The notes below the pieces were generated by a model. The model was given only the letters and a program-made list of their open reading frames with translations, did not search any database and was not told where the DNA came from. Position numbers and translations under genes: made by a program. From Streptomyces sp. NBC_01428 (GTDB lineage Bacteria; Actinomycetota; Actinomycetes; Streptomycetales; Streptomycetaceae): a stretch of 64,000 nt of DNA. The stretch is taken from assembly GCF_036231965.1 (NCBI RefSeq), contig NZ_CP109499.1, positions 4,836,001 through 4,900,000 on the forward strand. The letters run 5' to 3'. This document shows, piece after piece, positions 23,880 to 34,421 of the stretch (within the stretch, counting starts at the first letter, position 1; the number at the start of each line of letters is the position of its first letter).

Positions 23880-25865
23880 ATGCGAATACGGAGACGGCGT
23901 GTGAACGGAAGCGGGCGGCGAAACCGGCGGCACGGAGCCCGGGTGCTGACGCTCCTGGGCGGCGTCCTGATGCTGGTCCTCTTCACGGGCGTGAGCGGCG
24001 CCTCCGCGCACGCGGCGCTGACCGGCACCGACCCGCAGGACGGCAGTGTGCTGAAGTCGGAGCCCCGCCGGGTGACCCTGACGTTCAGCGAGTCCATCGG
24101 GCTGCTCGACGACTCCTTCCGCGTGCTCACCCCGGAGAACCGGCGCGTCCACACCGGTGCGCCGAGCCATGCCGACGACCGGTCCGACACCGCGAGCGTC
24201 ACCCTGCCCCGCGGCCTCGGGACCGGCACGTTCACCGTGGCCTGGCGCGTCGTCTCCGCGGACAGCCACCCCGTCTCGGGCGCCTTCACCTTCTCCATCG
24301 GCAAACCCTCCGCGACCACCGCGCCGCTGCCCTCCGCCGCCGCGAGCAACCCCGCCTCCACCGGCCTCTACGACATCGCCCGCTACGCCGCCTACAGCGG
24401 ACTCGCCCTGCTCATCGGCGCGGCCACCTTCGTCCTGGGCTGCGGCCACCGCGGCTCCGTACGGCGGCTGCTGCTGACCGGCTGGTGGACGCTGCTCGGC
24501 TCGACCCTCGCCCTGCTCCTGCTGCGCGGCCCCTACGAACGCGGCACCGGACTCGGCGACGCCCTCGACCCATCGATCCTGAGCGACACCCTGACGAGCC
24601 GCCCCGGCATCGTGCTGGTGGCCCGTCTCGCGCTGCTCGCCGCCGCCGTCCTCGTCCCGCTGCGAGCGCCGCTGCGGGACCGGGCGCCGGGTCCCGCCGT
24701 CCTGGTGCCCGGCGGAGTCCTCGCCCTCGGCCTCGCGGTCACCTGGGCCGCCGCCGAGCACGCGTCCGCGGGCATCCAGGTCCCGGTCGCAATGGTCTCC
24801 TCCGTGCTGCACCTGCTTGCCATGGCCGTCTGGCTCGGCGGTCTGGCCGCCCTGCTGAGCGCGCTCCACCGCCCGGCCGAACCCGTCGCCCCGGCCGTCG
24901 TCACCCGCTTCTCGCGGCTCGCCCTCGTCTCGGTCGCCGTCCTCGCCGCCACGGGCGTCTACCAGTCCTGGCGCGGCCTCGGCTCCTGGGACGCGCTGAC
25001 CTCGACGTCGTACGGCCGTCTCCTGCTCGTGAAGGTCGCCGCCGTGGCGCTGCTGCTCGCCGGCGCGGCCGTCTCGCGGCGCTGGACGGCACGGCTCGCG
25101 ACACCGCGCGCCGCGGTCACGGTCCCGGCCGGACGCGTACCGGTGACGGTGCCGGCCGGCGGCCCCGGCGAGACGCGGGAGGGGACGGACGGCCCCGGGG
25201 AGGAGCGGGGGCCGGAGCCGGAAGGCACGGAGGACCGGCGCGACGGACGGACCGAGGTCGGACACGACGGCGGACACGACGGCGGAGACGACGGCGGACA
25301 CGACGGCGGACACGACGGCGGACACGACGGCGGACACGACGGCGGACACGACGGCGGGGCGGGCGGAACGATCGACGCCGGACAGCGCCAGGGGCTGCGG
25401 CGTTCGGTCCTCGCCGAGGTCACGGTCGGCATCCTCGTCCTCATGATCACCACGATGCTGACGGGGACCCAGCCCGGCCGTGCCGCCGAGGAGACCGCGG
25501 CCGCCACCGCGGCGGCCGACCACCCCGCCTCGTCGACGACGACGGTCCCCTTCGACGTCGGCACCCCGGGCGGCCACGGCAAGGTCCAGGTGGAACTGTC
25601 ACCGGGCCGGGTGGGCGAGAACTCGGTGCAGGCCGTGATCTTCGGCCCCGACGGCGGCCTCGCGACCGTCCCCGAACTGCGCATCACCTTCACCCTGGAA
25701 TCCCAGCAGGTCGGCCCGATCGACGCGGAGATCACCGACAAGGGCGGCTACTGGACCTCCGACACCCTCACCCTCCCGCTCCCCGGCACCTGGACCATGA
25801 AGACCACGGTCCGCACCACCGACGTCGACCAGGTCACGGTGGAGCGGAAGGTGAGGGTGAGCTGA
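23880..25865 (+). CDS. CopC-CopD copper protein with C-terminal beta domain
   Basis: 661 aa. After a signal peptide the mature CopC domain starts at the copper-binding His of SAHAAL (about residue 44) and includes the second site SADSHPVSGAFTF. Eight or so transmembrane helices of CopD follow (residues 160-410), including WAAAEHASAG and VLHLLAMAVWLGGL. A cytoplasmic or outer loop with eight HDGG-type repeats (residues 462-493) separates the last helix (VGILVLMITTMLT). The tail (550-661) is a beta domain of the FixH/YtkA kind. It likely takes up or buffers copper. ATG 23880 lacks a clear ribosome site; GTG 23901 is possible. Confidence 0.88.
   Translation: MRIRRRRVNGSGRRNRRHGARVLTLLGGVLMLVLFTGVSGASAHAALTGTDPQDGSVLKSEPRRVTLTFSESIGLLDDSFRVLTPENRRVHTGAPSHADDRSDTASVTLPRGLGTGTFTVAWRVVSADSHPVSGAFTFSIGKPSATTAPLPSAAASNPASTGLYDIARYAAYSGLALLIGAATFVLGCGHRGSVRRLLLTGWWTLLGSTLALLLLRGPYERGTGLGDALDPSILSDTLTSRPGIVLVARLALLAAAVLVPLRAPLRDRAPGPAVLVPGGVLALGLAVTWAAAEHASAGIQVPVAMVSSVLHLLAMAVWLGGLAALLSALHRPAEPVAPAVVTRFSRLALVSVAVLAATGVYQSWRGLGSWDALTSTSYGRLLLVKVAAVALLLAGAAVSRRWTARLATPRAAVTVPAGRVPVTVPAGGPGETREGTDGPGEERGPEPEGTEDRRDGRTEVGHDGGHDGGDDGGHDGGHDGGHDGGHDGGHDGGAGGTIDAGQRQGLRRSVLAEVTVGILVLMITTMLTGTQPGRAAEETAAATAAADHPASSTTTVPFDVGTPGGHGKVQVELSPGRVGENSVQAVIFGPDGGLATVPELRITFTLESQQVGPIDAEITDKGGYWTSDTLTLPLPGTWTMKTTVRTTDVDQVTVERKVRVS
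25263..25358 (+). repeat. 12-bp tandem repeat coding for HDGG, eight units
   Basis: Eight in-frame units of CACGACGGCGGA, one changed to Asp-Asp-Gly-Gly. Inside the copper protein gene. Such perfect short repeats often vary in number between strains. Confidence 0.9.
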
Positions 25866-25993
25866 GGCGGGGAGGCCCGGCCGGGCGGTCGCACGGCCGG
25901 GATCCGGGCACGGCACGGTTCGGTACGTCCCGCGGCTCGCACGCCTGACTTCCCGCAGCTCGTACGCCTGTTGGCGCCGCGCACGGCGCCGCC

Positions 25994-26035
25994 AACGTCG
26001 AAGGGCCCCACCTCGCGGTGGGGCCCTTCGACGTT
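25994..26035. terminator. 19-bp perfect hairpin between copper gene and tRNA-Ser
   Basis: AACGTCGAAGGGCCCCACC (25994-26012) and its exact complement (26017-26035) with loop TCGC. It can stop both the plus-strand copper gene and the minus-strand tRNA, whose 3' end is 18 bp away. Confidence 0.8.
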
Positions 26036-26052
26036 AGTGCCCGGTGAGGCAC

Positions 26053-26140
26053 TGGCGGAGGATACGAGATTCGAACTCGTGAGGGGTTGCCCCCAACACG
26101 CTTTCCAAGCGTGCGCCCTAGGCCACTAGGCGAATCCTCC
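26053..26140 (-). tRNA. tRNA-Ser (anticodon GGA)
   Basis: Class II tRNA, 85 nt plus an encoded CCA at 26053-26055. Acceptor GGAGGAT/ATCCTCC, anticodon stem CACGC/GCGTG with loop TTGGAAA, anticodon GGA reading UCC/UCU; long variable arm; T-loop TTCGAAT; discriminator G. Confidence 0.95.
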
Positions 26141-26212
26141 GCGGCAAACAATACAAGACGTTGAGGAGTGCTCGCGAACTCGTTCCCCCTCCCAGGATCC
26201 TGTACTCTTTGC

Positions 26213-26304
26213 GGAGCCCCTCACGTGGCGCTATCTGACTGAACTCCCCCAGGGCCGGAAGGCAGCAAGGGTAGGTTGGCTCTGGCGGGTGCGTGGGGGG
26301 CGCT
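26213..26304 (+). ncRNA. ffs: Signal recognition particle RNA (small 4.5S type)
   Basis: The conserved apical domain GGCCGGAAGGCAGCAAGGGT is at 26253-26272, with the closing stem GCCCCTCACG (26216-26225) pairing with CGTGGGGGGC (26292-26301). It binds Ffh and targets membrane proteins. TACTCT about 10 nt upstream can act as a -10 box. Exact ends are estimated. Confidence 0.9.
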
Positions 26305-26454
26305 TACGTTTCCGGGGCCGGGTGTCCGGGCGGGTGCGAGGCGGGCTCCGAATCCGCCGGGTGCGCCCCGCGGGCCGGTACCGAGTCGGGGGTCACGTCC
26401 GCGAAGGGCTTCGGACGGTCCTGCTTGTCAGTGGGCGCCTATAACCTCGTAGAC

Positions 26455-28770
26455 GTGTCGTCTCTCGCGCTGTACCGCCGCTATCGCCCGGAGTCGTTCG
26501 CCGAGGTCATCGGGCAGGAGCATGTCACCGACCCGTTGCAGCAGGCGCTGCGGAACAACCGGGTCAATCACGCGTACCTGTTCAGCGGTCCGCGCGGATG
26601 CGGCAAGACGACCAGCGCGCGCATCCTGGCCCGCTGTCTCAACTGCGAGCAGGGTCCGACCCCGACGCCGTGCGGGGAGTGCCAGTCCTGCCGCGACCTC
26701 GCGCGCAACGGACCGGGCTCTATCGACGTCATCGAGATCGACGCCGCCTCGCACGGCGGTGTGGACGACGCCCGTGACCTGCGCGAGAAGGCCTTCTTCG
26801 GCCCCGCGAGCAGCCGTTACAAGATCTACATCATCGACGAGGCCCACATGGTCACGTCGGCCGGTTTCAACGCGCTCCTGAAGGTCGTCGAAGAGCCCCC
26901 GGAGCACCTCAAGTTCATCTTCGCCACGACCGAGCCCGAGAAGGTCATCGGGACGATCCGGTCGCGGACCCACCACTACCCGTTCCGGCTGGTCCCCCCG
27001 GGCACCCTGCGGGAGTACCTGGGCCAGGTCTGCGGCCAGGAGGGCATCCCCGTCGCCGACGGCGTGCTGCCCCTGGTCGTCCGGTCCGGCGCCGGTTCCG
27101 TGCGTGACTCGATGTCCGTGATGGACCAGCTGCTCGCGGGCGCCGCCGACGACGGTGTGACGTACGCCATGGCGACGTCCCTCCTCGGGTACACGGACGG
27201 CTCGCTGCTCGACTCGGTCGTCGAGGCGTTCGCGGCCGGGGACGGCGCCGCCGCTTTCGAGGTCGTGGACCGCATCATCGAGGGCGGCAACGACCCGCGG
27301 CGGTTCGTCGCCGACCTGCTGGAGCGGCTCCGCGACCTGGTGATCCTCGCGGCCGTCCCGGACGCGGCGGAGAAGGGGCTCATCGACGCCCCGGTCGACG
27401 TCGTGGAGCGCATGCAGGCCCAGGCCGGGGTCTTCGGCGCCGCCGAGCTGAGCCGCGCCGCCGACCTCGTGAACGACGGACTGACGGAGATGCGCGGAGC
27501 CACCTCGCCGCGCCTCCAGCTCGAACTGATCTGCGCGCGCGTGCTGCTGCCCGCCGCCTACGGGGACGAGCGGTCCGTGATGGCCCGCCTCGACCGCATC
27601 GAGCGCGGGGTGAACTTCTCCGGCGGCGGAGCGGCCCCGGCCATGGGATACGTGCCCGGAGCCGAGGCGCACGCCGCGCCGCCGGCCTACCAGCCCGCTC
27701 CGGCGGCACCGCAGGCCGCGCCGGTGGTCCCGCCCGGCGGCGGCCCGGCCGCGGCCCGCGCGGCGGCACGCGGAGCCGGACCCGGCGCGGGAACCGGAGC
27801 CGTTCCTGCGCCCGAACCCGCGGCGCCCGTCGCCCCGACGCCACCTCCCGCCTCCGTTCCGCAGCCGGCCCCGGCGGCGGCCCCCGCGGCACCGGAACAG
27901 CCGCCGGCCGGTCCCCCCGCGGGCTCCGCGCCCGGCGCCTGGCCCACCGCGACGGCCGCCGGCAGTGGCAGGCGCCCCGGCGGCTGGCCCACGGCGGCAC
28001 CCGCGGGCGGCGGACAGCCGTCGGCGCAGCCCGCACAACCCGCGCAGACGCCCGCCGCGAGCCCCGCTCCGCAGCAGGCCGCGCCCGCGGCGCCCGCGCA
28101 GGCTCCCGCTCCCGCGCCGGCCATGGGCGGCCCCGACCCGCGCACCCTCTGGCCGAACATCCTGGAGGCCGTGAAGAACCGCCGCCGCTTCACCTGGATC
28201 CTCCTCAGCCAGAACGCGCAGGTGACGGGCTTCGACGGCACGACCCTGCAGATCGGCTTCGTGAACGCCGGGGCGCGCGACAACTTCGCGAGCAGCGGCA
28301 GCGAGGACGTGCTGCGCCAGGCGCTGTCGGAGCAGTTCAACGTGCAGTGGAAGGTCGAGGCGATCGTCGACGCCTCGGGCGGCTCGGCCCCGCCCACCGC
28401 GCCGCCCGGAGGCGGTTACGGCGGAGGAGGCGGCGGCTACGGCGGCGGTGGCGGGAGCTACGGAGGCGGTGGCGACGGCGGAGGAGGCGGCGGCGGGTAC
28501 GGCGGCGCCCCGTCCGGCCAGCGCCCCGCGTCCCCGGCAGCGGCCGCACAGCCGCCCTCCTCGCAGAGCGGCCCGTCGGGCGGACACGGCCAGGGCGGGG
28601 GCGCGTCCGCGTCCACCCGGCCCCCGGCTCCCGAACCGCACCCGGTCTCCCCGGAGGACGACACCCCGGAGGACGACGACCCCGACCTGGACGAGTCCGC
28701 GCTCTCGGGCCACGACCTGATCGTCCGCGAACTGGGCGCCACGGTCATGGAGGAGTTCTCGAACGAGTGA
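26455..28770 (+). CDS. dnaX: DNA polymerase III subunit gamma/tau
   Basis: 771 aa clamp-loader ATPase. Walker A GPRGCGKT (residues 45-52), zinc-binding cysteines in RCLNCEQGPTPTPCGECQSC, Walker B IIDEAHM (Asp128, Glu129) and sensor-1/arginine finger region FIFATTEPEKVIGTIRSRT. Residues 390-560 are Pro/Ala-rich, followed by a tau-like C domain and a Gly/Tyr-rich stretch (GGGYGG repeats) before an acidic end. GTG 26455 begins SSLALYRRYRPESF; TATAAC lies nine nt before it and no ribosome site is seen, so the mRNA may be leaderless. No A-rich frameshift heptamer like that of E. coli is visible. Confidence 0.95.
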   Translation: MSSLALYRRYRPESFAEVIGQEHVTDPLQQALRNNRVNHAYLFSGPRGCGKTTSARILARCLNCEQGPTPTPCGECQSCRDLARNGPGSIDVIEIDAASHGGVDDARDLREKAFFGPASSRYKIYIIDEAHMVTSAGFNALLKVVEEPPEHLKFIFATTEPEKVIGTIRSRTHHYPFRLVPPGTLREYLGQVCGQEGIPVADGVLPLVVRSGAGSVRDSMSVMDQLLAGAADDGVTYAMATSLLGYTDGSLLDSVVEAFAAGDGAAAFEVVDRIIEGGNDPRRFVADLLERLRDLVILAAVPDAAEKGLIDAPVDVVERMQAQAGVFGAAELSRAADLVNDGLTEMRGATSPRLQLELICARVLLPAAYGDERSVMARLDRIERGVNFSGGGAAPAMGYVPGAEAHAAPPAYQPAPAAPQAAPVVPPGGGPAAARAAARGAGPGAGTGAVPAPEPAAPVAPTPPPASVPQPAPAAAPAAPEQPPAGPPAGSAPGAWPTATAAGSGRRPGGWPTAAPAGGGQPSAQPAQPAQTPAASPAPQQAAPAAPAQAPAPAPAMGGPDPRTLWPNILEAVKNRRRFTWILLSQNAQVTGFDGTTLQIGFVNAGARDNFASSGSEDVLRQALSEQFNVQWKVEAIVDASGGSAPPTAPPGGGYGGGGGGYGGGGGSYGGGGDGGGGGGGYGGAPSGQRPASPAAAAQPPSSQSGPSGGHGQGGGASASTRPPAPEPHPVSPEDDTPEDDDPDLDESALSGHDLIVRELGATVMEEFSNE

Positions 28771-28833
28771 GCGGCCGGACCGGGTGACGGCACCCCGGAC
28801 CGCCCCCTCCTCGGAGGATCGCACCAACCCCCT

Positions 28834-28856
28834 GGGGCTCCGTCTTCGGAAGCCCC
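28834..28856 (+). terminator. Bulged hairpin after dnaX
   Basis: GGGGCT-CCG pairs with CGG-A-AGCCCC across a four-base loop. It is 63 bp past the dnaX stop and just before the purD promoter. No U-run. Confidence 0.45.
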
Positions 28857-28894
28857 CACAAGGGCAGCCCCGGCCGACGGCTAGGCTGACCCCC

Positions 28895-30148
<1,254 letters not shown>

Positions 30149-30174
30149 CCGCAGGTCCCCCACGGCGTCACCGG

Positions 30175-30202
30175 ACCCCGGACTCCAGGCGGAGTCCGGG
30201 GT
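30175..30202 (+). terminator. Terminator hairpin after purD
   Basis: ACCCCGGACTCC (30175-30186), loop AGGC, GGAGTCCGGGGT (30191-30202): perfect 12-bp stem 27 bp beyond the stop. Confidence 0.75.
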
Positions 30203-30507
30203 TCCGTCGTGTCCGGACCCGGCCTCTCCCGTCTGGCCGTTTCTGTACGGAACCGGGGGCCTGATCATCGCCCACTGTCATCCACCTCTCCCCAGAGCCA
30301 TTCCATCGAGTGACCGATGGCCCATCCGGCTGACTGGGGCCGGGGCCCCAACTAGGGTGCGGCGAAAGCATTCCGGCACTTGGCCCACCGGCATTGCGAT
30401 GTCGGTGGCGGGTGCCACAGTGGGGGAGTGACCAACGCCAGGACATCCGTCGGCACCGGCCGCGTGAAGGCCGGAGCACGGCGGGCAGTAGGGGGTGACG
30501 TCCGGTC
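30203..30507. other. Intergenic region with a 10-bp inverted repeat
   Basis: About 300 bp without a supported gene. CCACCGGCAT (30384-30393) faces ATGTCGGTGG (30398-30407), one G-T difference, about 100 bp before the next gene; it could be an operator for it. Confidence 0.45.
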
Positions 30508-32367
30508 GTGACCGGTATGGGTGTGGAGGTGGGCGCGCAGGCCGCGCGCTCCCGGGCTCTCGCCGTGCTGCGGATCCGCAGCAGGGCGTCGGCCGTCGCC
30601 CTGCTGCCCGCGGCCGTCGCCGTCGTGCTGCTGGCCGGTGGCGCCACCGGCCACATCGTCGGCGGGCACTGGGGGACCGTGCGCTGGATCGTGACGGTCC
30701 TCGCCGTCGTCGTCCTGCTCGCGGCGGCGGGCGTCGCGCTCGTGATCGCCCGCGCCCGGCCCGCGATGAGCCCCACGGTCCCGGTCTCCGAGGCGTCGGC
30801 CCCCGACCTGTACCGCATGGTCCGCGACCTGGCCGACCGTCTCGACGTCCCGGCGCCCTCCGCGATAGCCCTGACCCCGGACTGCGACAGCTGGCTGGAG
30901 GACCGCACCCACCGGGCGCACGGCCGCTCCGCCACGGGCGGCGGGACGGACGGCACGGACACCGACCGGGCGGGCGTGACCGGAGGCCGCGGTGCCACGC
31001 GCTCGGCGAACCGCGCGCGCCGTGCGTCGGCCGCCCCCGTCCTCGTCATCGGCTCCCCTTTCCTGTGGTGGATGCGCGTCGGCGAACTGCGCGCGGTCCT
31101 CGCCCCTGTCGTCGCGGGTACGGGCCCGTCGGCCCACCCGGACATAGCCGCCGCCCGCCGTTTCGTGCGCGGACTGGACGCGGCCGTCGCCGTGACCTCG
31201 GAGCCCGGACGCGGCCCCCTGTCCCGCACGGTCCTGGCCGGAGCGGGCTGGGTGACCCGGCTGCTGCTGCGCAGCTGCCGCGTGCACGCCGCCGAGATGG
31301 AGCGGGGTGTCGCCGCGGCGGCGGCCGAGCGCGCACAGGCCGTGGACTACGGCCTGCGGATCGTCGCCCAGGAACAGGTGGGCCTGGCCTACGCGGGCTG
31401 GGACCGGCTGCTCACCCGGGTCGCGCTGCCCGCCTGGCGGATGGGCCGCTGGCCCTCCCGGCTGGACGTGGGCGTCGTCGCCGCGCTGACCGAGCTGTCC
31501 CGGCGCGACCGGCTGGCCGAGGGGTTCACCTCCCGGCTCGGCGAGCGGCCCGCCTGCGATCTGCTCGAAGAGCCCGGTTCGGTGGACGAGGCGACCTCGC
31601 TGCTGGCCGCCCGGCTCTTCCACGGCGGCCCCGCGGAGGCCGGCCCCGACTGGGCGCCGGTCGACTGGCAGGACTATCCGGACGAGGTCGTCGACCGCAC
31701 CTGGCGCACCGACGCCGCCCGGCTGCACCGCGTTCTGGACGCGCTCGGCGTCCGGCACCCGGCCGGTCCCGGCCGGCCCGAGACGGGCGGCCCCACGCTG
31801 GCCCGGGTACTGGATCACCTCGCCATCCCGGTGGAGGACCGGCCGACGCCCGACGCGGACGCGGACCTCGATCCGGAGGCGGCCCTCGGCGTGCACGGCG
31901 CGCAGGCGTACGAAGGGATCGGCGTCCCCGGCGACGAGGACGACCCGGACCTCGCGGTGAGCAGTGAACGCACGGCGGCGCTCGCGGCCGGCCTCACGGC
32001 GGAGGTTGCCCGCGAGGAGGCGGCCGCCCCGGCGCCGCCCGTCGCGGGCGCGGAGCAGCAGGGGCCCGATCACGCCCTCTGGGACGACGGGACGCTTCCG
32101 CTGTTCCCGCTCCAGCCGCCCCGCACCGGCCGTGACCTGCTGGCCGACCACGTCACGGCGATGGTCTGCTGCGCCGCCATGGACACCGCGGGAGCGACCC
32201 CCGGACTCGACTGGCTGGACGGCCCCTCCCTGCTCGTCGCGGGGGAGCGCGCCGCCGACCTCGGCCCCCGCGTCCTCACTCTCATAGAGACCGGCGACCC
32301 CGCACCCCTGCGCGAATGGCTCCTGCGCCTCGGCGTCCGCCCGGAGAAGCCGGTCCGGCTGGTCTGA
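30508..32367 (+). CDS. Membrane protein resembling M48 peptidase without the zinc motif
   Basis: 619 aa. Two transmembrane helices (residues 30-85: LLPAAVAVVLLAGGATGHIV and IVTVLAVVVLLAAAGVALVI) are followed by the M48-like segment APDLYRMVRDLADRLDVPAP and, near residue 180, LVIGSPFLWWMRVGELRAVL. In M48 peptidases this last strand runs straight into HExxH; here the next residues are APVVAG. The central part is helical and Ala/Arg-rich; the C-terminal 250 residues are acidic and of unknown fold. GTG 30508 has GGGGTGA upstream. M48 kinship is my reading and needs structure comparison; if true, it is a pseudoprotease. Confidence 0.7.
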   Translation: MTGMGVEVGAQAARSRALAVLRIRSRASAVALLPAAVAVVLLAGGATGHIVGGHWGTVRWIVTVLAVVVLLAAAGVALVIARARPAMSPTVPVSEASAPDLYRMVRDLADRLDVPAPSAIALTPDCDSWLEDRTHRAHGRSATGGGTDGTDTDRAGVTGGRGATRSANRARRASAAPVLVIGSPFLWWMRVGELRAVLAPVVAGTGPSAHPDIAAARRFVRGLDAAVAVTSEPGRGPLSRTVLAGAGWVTRLLLRSCRVHAAEMERGVAAAAAERAQAVDYGLRIVAQEQVGLAYAGWDRLLTRVALPAWRMGRWPSRLDVGVVAALTELSRRDRLAEGFTSRLGERPACDLLEEPGSVDEATSLLAARLFHGGPAEAGPDWAPVDWQDYPDEVVDRTWRTDAARLHRVLDALGVRHPAGPGRPETGGPTLARVLDHLAIPVEDRPTPDADADLDPEAALGVHGAQAYEGIGVPGDEDDPDLAVSSERTAALAAGLTAEVAREEAAAPAPPVAGAEQQGPDHALWDDGTLPLFPLQPPRTGRDLLADHVTAMVCCAAMDTAGATPGLDWLDGPSLLVAGERAADLGPRVLTLIETGDPAPLREWLLRLGVRPEKPVRLV

Positions 32368-32745
32368 CGGCCGGCTGGTCCGGCTGGTCCGACGGCCGCG
32401 GCCTGGTCCGACGGCCGCGGCAGCTCCGGCGGAGGCCGGCCGATCCGGCCGAACAGCCCGACCGTCGCTGCGCGGTACCGCTTCGGAACGGGCCGGTCCT
32501 GCGGGCTTCGCGGCCGCGCGAGGCCGGTTTCGTCCGAATTCGGTTTGTCCGGCCCGGCGCTCTTCCGGCCGGTCGGACGCACACTGTTCGCAGCCCGTCT
32601 CAGCCCCAGACGGAGCGCCCCGTTCCACTCACGTCAATTCGCGACGAACGGTGACGGACTGCGTGCGTAATGTGATGTGCTGGGACCGATCGCGCGCAAG
32701 GGCAAGGGCTTGCCGAACGACGGGGGCACGAGGGAGGGGACCGGC
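32368..32745. other. Intergenic region with tandem repeats
   Basis: 378 bp without a supported gene. The first part is repeat-rich (GGTCCGGCTGG and GGTCCGACGGCCG variants, including the exact tandem pair at 32384-32421). The last 100 bp, less GC-rich, should contain the promoter of the next gene. Confidence 0.5.
32384..32421 (+). repeat. Exact 19-bp tandem duplication
   Basis: CTGGTCCGACGGCCGCGGC occurs at 32384-32402 and again at 32403-32421, head to tail. It begins 17 bp after the stop of the preceding gene. Confidence 0.9.
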
Positions 32746-34275
32746 ATGGGGTCGGAGCAGATCCGCCGCTGGGAGTCGGGCGCACTCGCACACGCCGTCA
32801 CGGATCCCTTCGGCCAGGGCCCCGTCCCCTGGCTGCGCGGCAGCGAGACGTACTTCGACGACACCGGCCATGTCGTCCCCTGGTACCTGGACGCGGACAC
32901 GGCTCCGGCCCCGCATCCCGAGTCCGGCGGTTCCCGTATCCCGGCGCCGCGCGCCACCTCGGGCACCCGCGCCCGCTCCGGCTCCGGCGGCCCCCGCTCC
33001 GCGGACGACGTCCACCGCCAGATCAAGGGGTTCACCACCACGGGCGCCGCCGCCCCGGGCGAGTCCATCGACTTCCACGTCACCGTCGACCCGCCGCAGG
33101 AATTCAGCGTCGACATCTACCGCATCGGCCACTACGGCGGTGACGGCGCCAGCAAGGTCACCACGAGCCCCCGGCTCTCCGGCATCGTGCAGCCCGCGCC
33201 GCTCACCGCCGACCGCACGGTCTCCTGCCACCACTGGTGGCTGTCCTGGCGCCTGCAGATCCCGTCGTACTGGAGCACCGGTGCCTACGTCGCCGTCCTC
33301 ACCACCGTCGACGGCTACCGCTCCCACGTCCCGTTCACCGTCCGCAACGACCAGCCGGCCGACCTGCTCCTGCTGCTCCCGGACGTCACGTGGCAGGCGT
33401 ACAACCTGTATCCGGAGGACGGCCACACCGGCGCCAGCCTCTACCACGCGTGGGACGAGAGCGGCCGGCTGCTCGGCGAGGCCGACGCCGCGACGACCGT
33501 CTCCTTCGACCGCCCGTACGCGGGCGCGGGCCTGCCCCTCCACGTGGGCCACGCCTACGACTTCATCCGCTGGGCCGAGCGCTACGGCTACGACCTCGCC
33601 TACGCCGACGCCCGCGACCTGCACGCCGGCCGCGTCGACCCCACCCGCTACCGGGGCCTGGTCTTCCCCGGCCACGACGAGTACTGGTCGCCGCAGATGC
33701 GCCGCACCACGGAGCGCGCCCGCGAACACGGCACCTCGCTCGTCTTCCTCTCCGCCAACACCATGTACTGGCAGGTCGAGTTGGGCCCGTCCCCGTCCGG
33801 TGTCCCCGACCGCCTGCTGACCTGCCGCAAGCGCCGGGGCCCGGGCAAGCCCGCCCTCTGGCGCGAGATCGACCGTCCGGAACAGCAGCTCATCGGCATC
33901 CAGTACGCGGGCCGGGTGCCCGAGCCGCACCCCCTGGTCGTCCGCAACGCCGACCACTGGCTGTGGGAGGCGACCGGAGCGCACGAGGGCGACGAGGTGG
34001 AGGGCATGGTCGCCGGAGAGGCGGACCGTTACTTCCCGCGCACCCCCCTGCCCGATCACCAGGCCCGCATCCTGCTCGCGCACTCGCCGTACCCGGACAG
34101 CGAGGGCGTCCCCCGCCATCAGGAGACCTCGCTGTACCGCGCCCCGTCCGGCGCCCTGGTCTTCGCGTCCGGAACGTTCGCGTGGTCTCCCGCGCTCGAC
34201 CGCCCCGGCCACGTGGACCCACGTATCCAGCGCGCCACGGCGAATCTCCTCGACCGCATCTGCAAACACGACTGA
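32746..34275 (+). CDS. N,N-dimethylformamidase beta-subunit-like protein
   Basis: 509 aa. The middle and C-terminal parts match the large-subunit-like domain of dimethylformamidase: FSVDIYRIGHYGGDGASKVT, LLLLLPDVTWQAYNLYPEDG, YRGLVFPGHDEYWSPQMR, LVFLSANTMYWQVEL. The family includes many uncharacterised actinobacterial proteins, so true amidase action is unproven. No signal peptide. ATG 32746 follows AGGGAGGGGA. The gene stands alone between two pur units. Confidence 0.8.
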   Translation: MGSEQIRRWESGALAHAVTDPFGQGPVPWLRGSETYFDDTGHVVPWYLDADTAPAPHPESGGSRIPAPRATSGTRARSGSGGPRSADDVHRQIKGFTTTGAAAPGESIDFHVTVDPPQEFSVDIYRIGHYGGDGASKVTTSPRLSGIVQPAPLTADRTVSCHHWWLSWRLQIPSYWSTGAYVAVLTTVDGYRSHVPFTVRNDQPADLLLLLPDVTWQAYNLYPEDGHTGASLYHAWDESGRLLGEADAATTVSFDRPYAGAGLPLHVGHAYDFIRWAERYGYDLAYADARDLHAGRVDPTRYRGLVFPGHDEYWSPQMRRTTERAREHGTSLVFLSANTMYWQVELGPSPSGVPDRLLTCRKRRGPGKPALWREIDRPEQQLIGIQYAGRVPEPHPLVVRNADHWLWEATGAHEGDEVEGMVAGEADRYFPRTPLPDHQARILLAHSPYPDSEGVPRHQETSLYRAPSGALVFASGTFAWSPALDRPGHVDPRIQRATANLLDRICKHD

Positions 34276-34421
34276 GGATTCCCGGCCGGGTGTCCAGCCC
34301 CGCGCCCGCACCCGGCGACGGAACCGCCCCCGTTTCCTTCGCGACCACACGGCCCCTGTCCGCGGCCGCTCGCCCCATACGGGAGAATCGAGTCACTAGG
34401 ACAGAACCACGGGGAGGAACC

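Noticed and set aside
26303..26454. Extension of dnaX upstream to 26293
   Set aside because: The extra 54 residues would overlap the SRP RNA, lack family similarity, and the family start is GTG 26455.
26455..28770. Programmed frameshift in dnaX producing a short gamma form
   Set aside because: No A-rich slippery heptamer followed by a hairpin is visible in this GC-rich gene.
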